Assembly (NCBI GenBank): GCA_002377985.1
Contig: DFQW01000085.1
Location: 15,653-60,653 of the forward strand
Reading direction: 5' to 3'
Origin: Halieaceae bacterium UBA3479
GTDB lineage: Bacteria > Pseudomonadota > Gammaproteobacteria > Pseudomonadales > Halieaceae
Length of the DNA stretch: 45,001 bases
Below the pieces are notes generated by a model. It searched no databases. It was given only the letters and a program-made list of their open reading frames with translations, and was not told the origin of the DNA. Below, in pieces: positions 35,928 through 43,379 of the stretch (position 1 is its first letter; each line of letters starts with the position of its first letter). The position numbers and the translations under genes are program-made.

Positions 35928-37829
35928 CTACAAGGAGAGACGAACGCCGGCGTAAACCGTGATGCCGGGCACGTAGTAGCCCGGCAATCGCTGATCGGTG
36001 CTGTCAGTCAGATTCAGTATGCGGGCCTCGAGCGACCACCGCGCTGAGGCTGCCCAACGGGCAGTAAAATCCAGGGTGAAGGTTTCATCAATCGCTACCA
36101 TAAAAGGATCCACCGCCTTTCCCGTGTGATGCGCGGTGAGGCGCGTTAACCACTGGCTATTGGACCATAATAAGCTCATCTGCCCGCTCTCTTCCGGTCG
36201 GTAAGGCCTGTCTGTTCCATTTTGTTCGGTGGCATCCAGCCAGGTGAAATTACCCTCTAGTGACCAGTTTTCAGACAAGGGTATGTTCGCGATCAGCTCA
36301 AGGCCTTCGGCAGTACTGGTTCCCGGATTCTGGATATAGCCACTATAGGAGGCCAAATCGAACACAATGGCGTCTTCGATTTGCTGGTCAAACCAGATCA
36401 ACTCCACGCCCAGTTTGCCCACGGAACCCACCAAGCCCACTTCCCAACCCTCAGAAGTCTCCTCGGTCAGTACAGCGCCTGATGCGGGAGGATAAGAAAA
36501 AGGCCCTTCGTTATAGGCCATTTCGTACAGGCTGGGGGCTCTGAAACCGGTGCCAATAGCCGCACGGACAAGCCAGTCCCGCGCGATGCCCGGCAGTGCA
36601 TGTCGGGCACTGACGCGCCAGCTGTTGCGGGTGCCAAAATCCTCGTTGTCATCGTGTCGCCATCCGGCGGTTAAAGCGCCTGAATCAAATTGCTGCCTGA
36701 TTTCCAGATAGATACCCGTATTGTCACGGGATCGATCGCTACTGTTATCTGTCAAAGACTGTGATTCGTGATCGAACCCATAAGTGAGCCGCGTCGCTTC
36801 TCCGATTTGCCATGCCCCTACAAGCGACGTGGTATCGGTTTCCCCCCGGGTTTGGTAGGCAAGGCTTGCGGCGGAGTAAAAGGCGCGCTCGGTATCGCTC
36901 GAGGCAAAGCTCAGTTCCATTGAGTGTGTGTCCATGCTCCAGCGCGCTGATGCGCGCCAAGCTTCTTGCTCGTAGTCATCCTCGCAGTCGTGGATCAGGG
37001 CAAAGGAGAGCGTGTCGTAGCAGGCATCGTAATCGTTATCGCCCGAAAGTCTCGTGGCGGCCAATCCGAGGCTCAGCGATGGGCTGATCTGCACCCTCAA
37101 GGCTGCGTGCGCGCTGGTATTTTCATAGCCGTCGCGGTCAGGGTCGATCGCGTCGATTTCACGCGCGTTGAATCCGTCAGTTTCCAGTTGCGCCAAAGAG
37201 ACGGAACCGGTCAGTCTGTCGGTTATCAGCGCGCCGTTGATGGCCGCGTGGTGGTAATCGTCTCCACCTGCCTCAAAAAATCCCTCGACACCAGACGCCT
37301 GGGCATGATCCACGGTAGACATCAAGATGACACCCCCTGCATCGGCACCCCACAGCAACCCCTGCGGACCCCGCAGTACTTCAATACGGGACAGGCTACT
37401 GCCAAGAACGTGCTCGATTCTCGGGCTGATCTGAGGTGATGAAGGATCGGCGATATTGATGCCGTCGAGCACGATACGGGTGCGAAACCCATCTTCGCCT
37501 CGAATACGAACCGCTGCTGCCTTGCCATAGCCGCCGTCCATCGTCACCGTAACGCCGGGTTGGGTGTTGAGTAGGGAGCTCAGATCAGGATAACCAAAGG
37601 AGCGAATATCGTCTCTGTCCAACATGCTGACTGACACGCCGAGCTCATTCAAAAGCTCGGGTGTTCGTGAGGCCACAATGACGGTCTCCTCGACTACGGC
37701 AGACGTGGGCGTCTCCTCTTGTGCGGTAGCAACTGAGGCAAGAGGCATGCTCAAAAAGCAGGTCAGGATTGGCAGTAGTGGGTTGGGCGGATCAAACCAC
37801 GCGCGGGATAAGCGCACGCGCATCTTCAT
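35928..37829 (-). CDS. btuB: TonB-dependent outer-membrane receptor, cobalamin type (BtuB-like)
   Basis: Energised outer-membrane porin for vitamin B12 or other corrinoids. From ATG 37829 it has 633 residues: signal peptide (MKMRVRLSRAW..., hydrophobic core PLLPILTCFLSMPLAS, cleavage near VATAQ), TonB box region EETVIVASRTPE, plug domain with SLLNTQPGVTV, VRIRGEDGFRTRIVLDGI and RIEVLRGPQGLLWGADAGGVI, then a beta barrel ending in YAGVRLSL with a terminal aromatic/hydrophobic pattern. The frame opens as far as 38042, inside the leader; ATG 37910 is a possible alternative start. The cobalamin riboswitch upstream gives the ligand assignment. Confidence 0.9.
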   Translation of the reverse strand: MKMRVRLSRAWFDPPNPLLPILTCFLSMPLASVATAQEETPTSAVVEETVIVASRTPELLNELGVSVSMLDRDDIRSFGYPDLSSLLNTQPGVTVTMDGGYGKAAAVRIRGEDGFRTRIVLDGINIADPSSPQISPRIEHVLGSSLSRIEVLRGPQGLLWGADAGGVILMSTVDHAQASGVEGFFEAGGDDYHHAAINGALITDRLTGSVSLAQLETDGFNAREIDAIDPDRDGYENTSAHAALRVQISPSLSLGLAATRLSGDNDYDACYDTLSFALIHDCEDDYEQEAWRASARWSMDTHSMELSFASSDTERAFYSAASLAYQTRGETDTTSLVGAWQIGEATRLTYGFDHESQSLTDNSSDRSRDNTGIYLEIRQQFDSGALTAGWRHDDNEDFGTRNSWRVSARHALPGIARDWLVRAAIGTGFRAPSLYEMAYNEGPFSYPPASGAVLTEETSEGWEVGLVGSVGKLGVELIWFDQQIEDAIVFDLASYSGYIQNPGTSTAEGLELIANIPLSENWSLEGNFTWLDATEQNGTDRPYRPEESGQMSLLWSNSQWLTRLTAHHTGKAVDPFMVAIDETFTLDFTARWAASARWSLEARILNLTDSTDQRLPGYYVPGITVYAGVRLSL

Positions 37830-37948
37830 ATGCTTGATCAAGATAGCTTTTGTGTTGGTCGAACTGCCGACCAAAAGATCGCGCATGCTAAAAGTTGATT
37901 GTATTGCCATTAGCGTTGTCCCGCTTTGCCCGATAAGGGGTCTCATGT

Positions 37949-38029
37949 AAAAGGCCACCACAGGACAAGAGGACGGGGGATGCGGGCGTTCCGCAGCTAT
38001 GCGATAGCGCCGGTGGCATCCTGTGGGAG
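37949..38029 (-). terminator. Terminator-like expression platform of the B12 riboswitch
   Basis: On the minus strand, CCACAGGA (38026-38019) pairs with TCCTGTGG (37965-37958), extended outward by GGC/GCC-type pairs. The stem is followed by TTTT (37952-37949). Its large inner loop contains another perfect hairpin (GCTAT-CGC-ATAGC, 38008-37996). Placement just after the aptamer fits transcription attenuation when B12 is bound. The U-run is short, so translational control cannot be excluded. Confidence 0.5.
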
Positions 38030-38052
38030 CCCTCCGCTCCACATGATGAATT

Positions 38053-38180
38053 CAGGTCAGGCAGGTATCGGGCTCTCACACAAGTGATGACCGTTGCGGG
38101 GGCAGCGCCGGCCTTGATCGAATCGCACCGGACTTCCCTTTTAACCCACCCAGATCAATGAATCGGCGGGCACCTGACGC
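38053..38180 (-). ncRNA. Cobalamin riboswitch (AdoCbl/B12 aptamer)
   Basis: The minus strand carries the conserved elements in order: P1 5' strand GTCAGG (38078-38073), the AAAAGGGAAGTCCGGTG block (38142-38126), the B12-box region GCGCTGCCCCCGCAACGGT (38108-38090), and the 3' element AGCCCGATACCTGCC (complement of 38061-38075). P1 is closed by CCTGAC (38061-38056). E. coli btuB has a nearly identical 3' element. The element lies upstream of the receptor-cobO-membrane protein unit and should shut it down when B12 is plentiful. Confidence 0.93.
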
Positions 38181-38214
38181 CGCGAAAGATACGCGCACCT
38201 CACAAGGGGGTCAA
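38179..38214 (-). promoter_or_regulatory. Promoter of the B12 riboswitch unit
   Basis: On the minus strand TTGACC (38214-38209) is followed after 17 bases by TATCTT (38191-38186), 5/6 and 4/6 sigma70 matches. The predicted start is near 38179, one base before the first P1 strand of the aptamer, so promoter and riboswitch predictions support each other. The -35 lies 26 bases from the divergent DUF501 start. Confidence 0.65.
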
Positions 38215-38239
38215 TCGCGTCCGGTGGTAATATCCCGAC

Positions 38240-38770
38240 ATGGCCTTATCGAATACCGAAATCACGCCTACTGTGGCGCAGCGCGAGCGTGTTGCCACGT
38301 TGCTGGGCCGCGAGCCACGTGGCCTGAGAGCAATCGCCGTCGCCGACGCTACTGGCGAGCCCATTGTTATTCGCGTCGCATCGGTGGTGGATGAAACACC
38401 TTTTCCTACCCTTTACTGGTTAGTCGGTCGAGATTTGTCTTTGCAAATCGATCGGCTTGAGGCAGCCGGCTGGATCGCTCGCCTGCAAGCACGGGTGAGT
38501 CAATCTGAATCGCTGCAACAGTCAATGCGCGCGGACCATGAGCAGCACAAGATCGCTCGGGATAGTTTCCTCACTGCAGACGAAGCGCAGTTTCTCGCGG
38601 AGCGGGGTATGCGTGCCGCCTTGGACCAGCGGGGTATTGGCGGTATCGGCGAGGGCGACAGAATTCGCTGCCTCCACACCTGGTATGCGGCGCATCTAGT
38701 GAGGCCCAACACCATCGGTAAACTGGTCGATCAACTGCTGGCAGATGGTGAATACTTGGCCCCAGTTTAG
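38240..38770 (+). CDS. DUF501 family protein
   Basis: Conserved protein of unknown function, 176 residues, soluble. The family pattern is visible: an N-terminal LLGREPRGLRAIAVAD, the central VASVVDETPFPTLYWLVGRDLS near 46-68, a charged helical middle and a C-terminal RIRCLHTWYAAHLVRPNTIG with conserved cysteine and histidine near 146-148. Similar proteins are common near cell-division/enolase regions in actinobacteria and occur sporadically in proteobacteria. Divergent from the B12 unit. The predicted aroG-type gene starts about 60 bases after its stop. Confidence 0.8.
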   Translation: MALSNTEITPTVAQRERVATLLGREPRGLRAIAVADATGEPIVIRVASVVDETPFPTLYWLVGRDLSLQIDRLEAAGWIARLQARVSQSESLQQSMRADHEQHKIARDSFLTADEAQFLAERGMRAALDQRGIGGIGEGDRIRCLHTWYAAHLVRPNTIGKLVDQLLADGEYLAPV

Positions 38771-38829
38771 TCGCCATGCAATGGTATGCTTGCGCGCCTG
38801 TTAACTCTGGGTTTGGTATAGGATTTTTC

Positions 38830-39888
38830 ATGTCAGCGAATATCGATGACCTTCGCATTCGTAACTTGCGCGAGCTCCTGACGCCGGAGGCGTTGATTGC
38901 GGAAATGCCGGCCGGTGATGCGCTAGCGCAACATGTCACCGACTCGCGCGCAGCGATTCAGGCGGTGCTTAATCAATCGGACGATCGCCTCGTGGTGGTG
39001 GTGGGACCCTGTTCCATTCACGATCCTGTTGCCGCCGTGGATTATGCCGGGCGGTTAAGGGAGATTGCCGAGCGGTTGGCTGGTGAGCTACTGATTGTGA
39101 TGCGGGTCTACTTTGAAAAGCCGCGCACGACGGTGGGGTGGAAAGGGCTGATTAATGACCCCCATCTCGACGGCTCCTTTGATGTAACGGAGGGGCTACG
39201 CCGGGCCCGCAAATTATTACTGGATGTCAATGCGCTGGGTCTGCCAACGGCAACCGAATACCTCGATCTGATATCACCGCAATATATTGCCGATCTGATC
39301 AGTTGGGGCGCGATTGGTGCGCGAACAACAGAGAGCCAGAGTCACCGGGAGCTCGCCAGCGGCTTGTCTTGCCCGGTCGGCTTTAAAAATGGCACTGGCG
39401 GGAATATCCAGATAGCGGTAGATGCCATTGGTGCGGCGCAAAACTCCCATCACTTTTTGTCAGTGACCAAGGGCGGGCGATCCGCTATTTTTGAGACAGA
39501 GGGGAATCCCGATTGCCACCTGATTTTGCGCGGTGGTCCCCAGCCCAACTACGACATGTTTTCGGTAGACGATGCCTGTGCTTTGCTGAAGCGGGCCGGG
39601 TTACGGGAAAGCATTATGATTGACGCGAGTCATGCCAACAGCCGCAAGCAACCGGCTCGACAAAGGGCTGTGGCGGAGGATATCGCCTCGCAGGTGCAGC
39701 GCGGTGACCGGCGTATAACCGGGCTGATGTTGGAGAGCTTCATCGAAGCGGGTCGTCAGGACGTCACGAACAAAGATGAACTGGTTTATGGCATGAGCAT
39801 TACCGATCCCTGTATGGACTGGCAGCAGACAGTCGAGACACTGCAATGCCTGGCGACCTCGGTCGCCGCGCGAAGAGAGGGGCCCTGA
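38830..39888 (+). CDS. 3-deoxy-7-phosphoheptulonate (DAHP) synthase, class I
   Basis: First enzyme of the shikimate pathway, condensing PEP and erythrose-4-phosphate. It has 352 residues from ATG 38830 with AGGA upstream; the open frame begins 18 codons earlier without family likeness. Motifs: VVVGPCSIHDPVAA near 56 (metal cysteine), YFEKPRTTVGWKGLINDP near 95-112, GARTTESQSHRELASG near 161, PVGFKNGTGGNI near 181 and the metal histidine in IDASHANSRKQ near 263. It belongs to the AroF/G/H type; which amino acid inhibits it cannot be told here. The MscS channel gene follows four bases after the stop. Confidence 0.95.
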   Translation: MSANIDDLRIRNLRELLTPEALIAEMPAGDALAQHVTDSRAAIQAVLNQSDDRLVVVVGPCSIHDPVAAVDYAGRLREIAERLAGELLIVMRVYFEKPRTTVGWKGLINDPHLDGSFDVTEGLRRARKLLLDVNALGLPTATEYLDLISPQYIADLISWGAIGARTTESQSHRELASGLSCPVGFKNGTGGNIQIAVDAIGAAQNSHHFLSVTKGGRSAIFETEGNPDCHLILRGGPQPNYDMFSVDDACALLKRAGLRESIMIDASHANSRKQPARQRAVAEDIASQVQRGDRRITGLMLESFIEAGRQDVTNKDELVYGMSITDPCMDWQQTVETLQCLATSVAARREGP

Positions 39889-39892
39889 CATC

Positions 39893-41608
39893 ATGACGAG
39901 CGCGGCATCCATTAAAACCGCTTCATTCCTCAGCCGCTGGCTTCTGGTGGGTCTGCTGGCGATCGGATCCACGCTGTCATTCGGGCAGGATGTGCTAGAA
40001 GACGAGGCTTTTAACCCCGAGCAAATGACGGTCGCTGAACTGTCTGAGGAAGTGGCCAGACAGCTCGAATCGCTGCGCCGCTTTGAAGCGTATCCACTGC
40101 CCGAATCCTTCGAACGTCGCAGAACCTTTGAGGTTCGTCGTGATGAAAAAACCATCAAGGTCCTAAAAAGCATTATCTCGCTTGCGCAGAACGTGCTGGA
40201 CCTACCCGAAGACGCGCCGGAAAGAGCAAAGCTCAGGCAACTGATGAGCATGCGCGAAGGGCAAATTGAAAGGGCGATTGGTGAGCGATTCGAAAGCCTC
40301 ACAGAGCGCTTGAATGCATCACTGGATCGCCAGCGCGAGTTATCCGGTGTGCAGCTCCTCAGTGAGGAAGCTTTTGCCGATTTAATCGACAAATATCGGC
40401 TGTCCTATTTGGGGCTCTCGACCGAGCAGGCACTGTTGCTCGAGCGTTTGGACATAGGCGATGAGACACTGCGTGAAAAAGTACTTAAAACGCTAAATCT
40501 TTACGGCGAGGAGTTGGTGGGAGTGATTCATATTCACCATCACGCACTCCAGCTGTTGGCAGCACGACAGGATGCTGCCGGGACCGACGCCGAGTTGGTG
40601 CAGTCGGCGCGCTTTGAAGCAGAGCGACTGGAGTTGGCCATTGCGCGGCTCAACAGTGTTGTCACTATGCTGGAGCGTCTGGACGGGGATACCCTTGCGA
40701 TGCGCCGCGTGCTGATCGAAAAAAGCGGCGGCCTGGCCTTGTCCTTAGTCGATACCGCGATGCTAAGCGTGGTGTTGGGCGAAACGCAGGACAGGTTGGT
40801 TGATTGGTTCAGCGCCAACGGCGCCAGTACTTTCATCTCGGCAATTTTATTCGTTGCTATTCTTATCCTCGCACGCTCGCTGGCGGGTATCGCCAAGCGT
40901 GTTACCGAGCGGGCTTTACGGCACTCGGATCAGTCTATCTCTCAACTGCTTAAGGAAACCCTTATCTCCATGGCGGGGACAGTGGTTTTTCTCATCGGGT
41001 TATTGGTAGCCCTGGCGCAGGTGGGTGTTTCGGTTACGCCAATGATCGCCGGTCTGGGGGTGGTGGGTTTTATTGTGGGTTTCGCGCTTCAGGATACCCT
41101 CAGTAATTTTGCTGCCGGAGCGATGATTTTGGCGTATAGGCCGTTTGATACGGGGGATTTCATTGCCGCCGGCGAAGCAGAGGGCACGGTGCTGAAAATG
41201 AATCTGGTTAATACCACAATTATCACCATCGAAAACAAAGTGTTGATTATCCCCAACAGTAAAATCTGGGGTGGTGTCATTATGAATATGACGGGCCAGA
41301 ACTTGCGGCGTACCGATTTGATTTATCGTGTCAGTTATTCCGATGACGTGGATCTGGTGCAGGGCATTCTTGAAGAACTGATTGATGCTGATGAGCGCTG
41401 GCTTGATGACCCTGAGCCATTGGTAAGGCTCAAGCAGTACAGCGAATCGTCAATTGACTTTATGGTGCGTGCCTATGCCAAAACCGACGAATACTGGGAA
41501 GCGGTTTGGGCGCTGAATAAGGCCGTTAAAAAACGCTTTGACGCAGAGGGCATTACCATTCCGTTTCCACAGCGCGAGGTTCACTCGCGGCAATCGCCGC
41601 AGGCTTAG
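39893..41608 (+). CDS. MscS-family mechanosensitive ion channel with periplasmic helical domain
   Basis: Small-conductance mechanosensitive channel protein of 571 residues, larger than canonical MscS (~286). A signal peptide-like segment (~10-31) is followed by a ~275-residue, Glu/Arg/Leu-rich, probably coiled-coil periplasmic domain. Then come three membrane helices at ~311-334, 354-377 and 380-410; the last is the pore helix with GLGVVGFIVGFALQDTLSNFAAG. The MscS beta domain starts at RPFDTGDFI, and the C-terminal vestibule ends near FPQREVH. Starts four bases after the DAHP synthase stop, so cotranscription is likely although functions look unrelated. Confidence 0.93.
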   Translation: MTSAASIKTASFLSRWLLVGLLAIGSTLSFGQDVLEDEAFNPEQMTVAELSEEVARQLESLRRFEAYPLPESFERRRTFEVRRDEKTIKVLKSIISLAQNVLDLPEDAPERAKLRQLMSMREGQIERAIGERFESLTERLNASLDRQRELSGVQLLSEEAFADLIDKYRLSYLGLSTEQALLLERLDIGDETLREKVLKTLNLYGEELVGVIHIHHHALQLLAARQDAAGTDAELVQSARFEAERLELAIARLNSVVTMLERLDGDTLAMRRVLIEKSGGLALSLVDTAMLSVVLGETQDRLVDWFSANGASTFISAILFVAILILARSLAGIAKRVTERALRHSDQSISQLLKETLISMAGTVVFLIGLLVALAQVGVSVTPMIAGLGVVGFIVGFALQDTLSNFAAGAMILAYRPFDTGDFIAAGEAEGTVLKMNLVNTTIITIENKVLIIPNSKIWGGVIMNMTGQNLRRTDLIYRVSYSDDVDLVQGILEELIDADERWLDDPEPLVRLKQYSESSIDFMVRAYAKTDEYWEAVWALNKAVKKRFDAEGITIPFPQREVHSRQSPQA

Positions 41609-41620
41609 TCTGTTAAAAGA

Positions 41621-41648
41621 GGAGGGCGCTACGGTCTCAGCGCCGCCT
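41621..41648. terminator. Hairpin between convergent mscS-type and DUF481 genes
   Basis: GGCGCT (41625-41630) and AGCGCC (41639-41644) form a GC-rich stem with an eight-base loop, extendable by a few GA/TC pairs. On the minus strand it is followed by TCTTTTAAC, a short U-run, so it best serves the DUF481 gene; it could also slow plus-strand readthrough. Confidence 0.45.
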
Positions 41649-42784
41649 CAATACTTCCACGTGACCCCGGTGTTAATAGAGTAGTCGCTTTTATTCAACA
41701 ATTTGTTGTCTTGAGTTCCTGCGGTGTCGATCTCTGTGCGGGCAGTGATAGTCCAGAAGAAGTTGTCAAATAGCTCCCAGTTGAGGGCTAGATTCAGATC
41801 TCCGCGAACTCTTTTTGTATCGGTTAATGAGGGATAGGCATTGCCCACCAGCGAAATATCCATATCTCGATCACTGAAGCGGTAGAGGTGCCACTGCAGA
41901 TTGACAAACAGCTCGGCGTCATTACAGGTGACAAGTCCTGAATTACCCAGCCTACTTGCACCTTCGGGCTCCTCGGGCGCAACTTGTTCGTCACAGGATA
42001 CTCGCGTTTCTCGGACCCCCTGTATGCCGGCGGACATTCTCAGCTCATGTCCCAGCGCCTGAATAAAATAACGGCCCACACCGACACCGATGGAGCCGCG
42101 ATGATCAACCCCCAATGCTTCGTTGGACGAGTAGATCGCATTGAGCACGCGATACGACTGTCCCGTGGCCCTGCCCCGATCCCGCCAGAACTCTCGGTAC
42201 AGGGTGAGCTTGGAGTTTTTGGTGGTTTCTTTAATAGAGTTGCCTTCGCTGTCGGTGCTCTTGGTTTTGATTTCTTCGAAGCGCGCATCGAAGCCGGTGC
42301 GTCCGCCCTTGACGTTATAGTCGGCCTTGGTTTGCAGCTGCAGTTTGAGGCTGTTGGGGTCAGCAATAAAGGTGGTGCTCAGGCTAAAGTCTAGCTGGTC
42401 TGCCAGCTGCTCCTCGATCGAACGGATTTCCACCACGTCCAGAGTGGGGACCGTTCTTTGCCTGCCGCCCGAATAAAAAATAAGATTACCCGCTATCTCT
42501 GACGGCGAAAAACGGCCGTAGATGCGCTCGCCATCCTCAAGACGCACTTCGTACAGATAGCGGCTATCAATTTGATGCACGTCTCGCCACTTGATTTGGA
42601 TGGTGCCGGCATAGTCGGTATCTAACGACAGTTTCCCGGCAGTCATCGAATCAATCGCGCCCGTCAGCTGATCACCGTTGTCAACGGTGATCACATCGGT
42701 TTTGGCATGGGCCATTGCTTCGGAGGGTTGGAGTGAAACCACTATTAAAACGCTCAATAGCGTCAGGCTAATGGGGGTGCGCAT
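41648..42784 (-). CDS. DUF481 (YdiY-like) putative outer-membrane protein
   Basis: Protein of 378 residues with a signal peptide (~1-25, cleavage near AMAHA). Residues ~30-120 form a small beta-rich domain (VITVDNGDQLTGAIDSM... and VRLEDGERIYGRF). The rest is a DUF481-type beta barrel with alternating aromatic strands (LTLYREFWRD, QWHLYRFSDRD, LNWELFDNFFW) ending in SINTGVTWKY, a typical C-terminal outer-membrane sorting signal with terminal Tyr. Two cysteines (SCDEQ and TCNDAEL, near 265 and 285) could form a loop disulfide. Function of the family is not established; E. coli YdiY is acid-induced. Convergent with the channel gene. Confidence 0.85.
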   Translation of the reverse strand: MRTPISLTLLSVLIVVSLQPSEAMAHAKTDVITVDNGDQLTGAIDSMTAGKLSLDTDYAGTIQIKWRDVHQIDSRYLYEVRLEDGERIYGRFSPSEIAGNLIFYSGGRQRTVPTLDVVEIRSIEEQLADQLDFSLSTTFIADPNSLKLQLQTKADYNVKGGRTGFDARFEEIKTKSTDSEGNSIKETTKNSKLTLYREFWRDRGRATGQSYRVLNAIYSSNEALGVDHRGSIGVGVGRYFIQALGHELRMSAGIQGVRETRVSCDEQVAPEEPEGASRLGNSGLVTCNDAELFVNLQWHLYRFSDRDMDISLVGNAYPSLTDTKRVRGDLNLALNWELFDNFFWTITARTEIDTAGTQDNKLLNKSDYSINTGVTWKY

Positions 42785-42824
42785 AACGGTGTTCTCTAGC
42801 TGGAGCTGTATTTTTTAAATGCGA

Positions 42825-43202
42825 TCAACCGGGACCCATATGGCAGAAGCACAATTTATTGCCATCCGGATCCCTCACGTAGCCGCCGTAAAACACGTCG
42901 GGCATGCGCTCGCCAGGTGGGCCATCGCAGGTGGCGCCCAGCGCCAGCGCCTTTTCGTACATGGCGTCGCAGCTGGCGCGACTGCCGGCGCGAATTGCCA
43001 CCATGGTGCCATTGCCGGCGCTGGGTGGTTGCTTGTCATAGGGGATACAGATCGCCAGCATGGGGTTGTCCATATCCTTGCCATATAGGGCAATTCGCTC
43101 ATTACCCATGACATAGTCGGCACCAATAACCTCCAGCAGTGCCGCGTAAAACGTTTTGGCCCGCTCAAAATCGGCAACGCCGAGGGTGGTGTAGGCAAGC
43201 AT
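42825..43202 (-). CDS. VOC (glyoxalase/bleomycin-resistance fold) protein
   Basis: Single-domain vicinal-oxygen-chelate protein of 125 residues from ATG 43202, with GGGAG upstream; the frame extends 11 codons further without likeness. Features: TTLGVADFERAKTFYAALLEVIGA at the N-terminus and GYVRDPDGNKLCFCH at the C-terminus, with the conserved PDGN turn. The usual metal-binding His and Glu are only partly in place, so activity as a lyase is uncertain. 40 bases separate its stop from the start of the DUF481 gene on the same strand. Confidence 0.88.
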   Translation of the reverse strand: MLAYTTLGVADFERAKTFYAALLEVIGADYVMGNERIALYGKDMDNPMLAICIPYDKQPPSAGNGTMVAIRAGSRASCDAMYEKALALGATCDGPPGERMPDVFYGGYVRDPDGNKLCFCHMGPG

Positions 43203-43264
43203 CGTACTCTCCCATTGTGATGACGGTTTCCGCAAAGTAGCTGGCGGGATTATTACCCGCGTTA

Positions 43265-43281
43265 CCGCGCGGCTGCGCGGA
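43265..43281. repeat. GC-rich inverted repeat in intergenic region
   Basis: The 177-base gap between the VOC gene and the transporter contains CCGCGC-GGCT-GCGCGG, a perfect six-base inverted repeat, and a T/G-rich patch (TTTTGGGGTTTTGG near 43311-43324). No convincing promoter or U-run was identified. Nothing else is recognised in this gap. Confidence 0.4.
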
Positions 43282-43379
43282 GCTTATCTTTCAACCGGCA
43301 GGATAACCAGATTTTGGGGTTTTGGTGTCACCTTAAGAGCGCGTATTCTGGGCATCTCATAGAGTGTAGCGGATAACCC

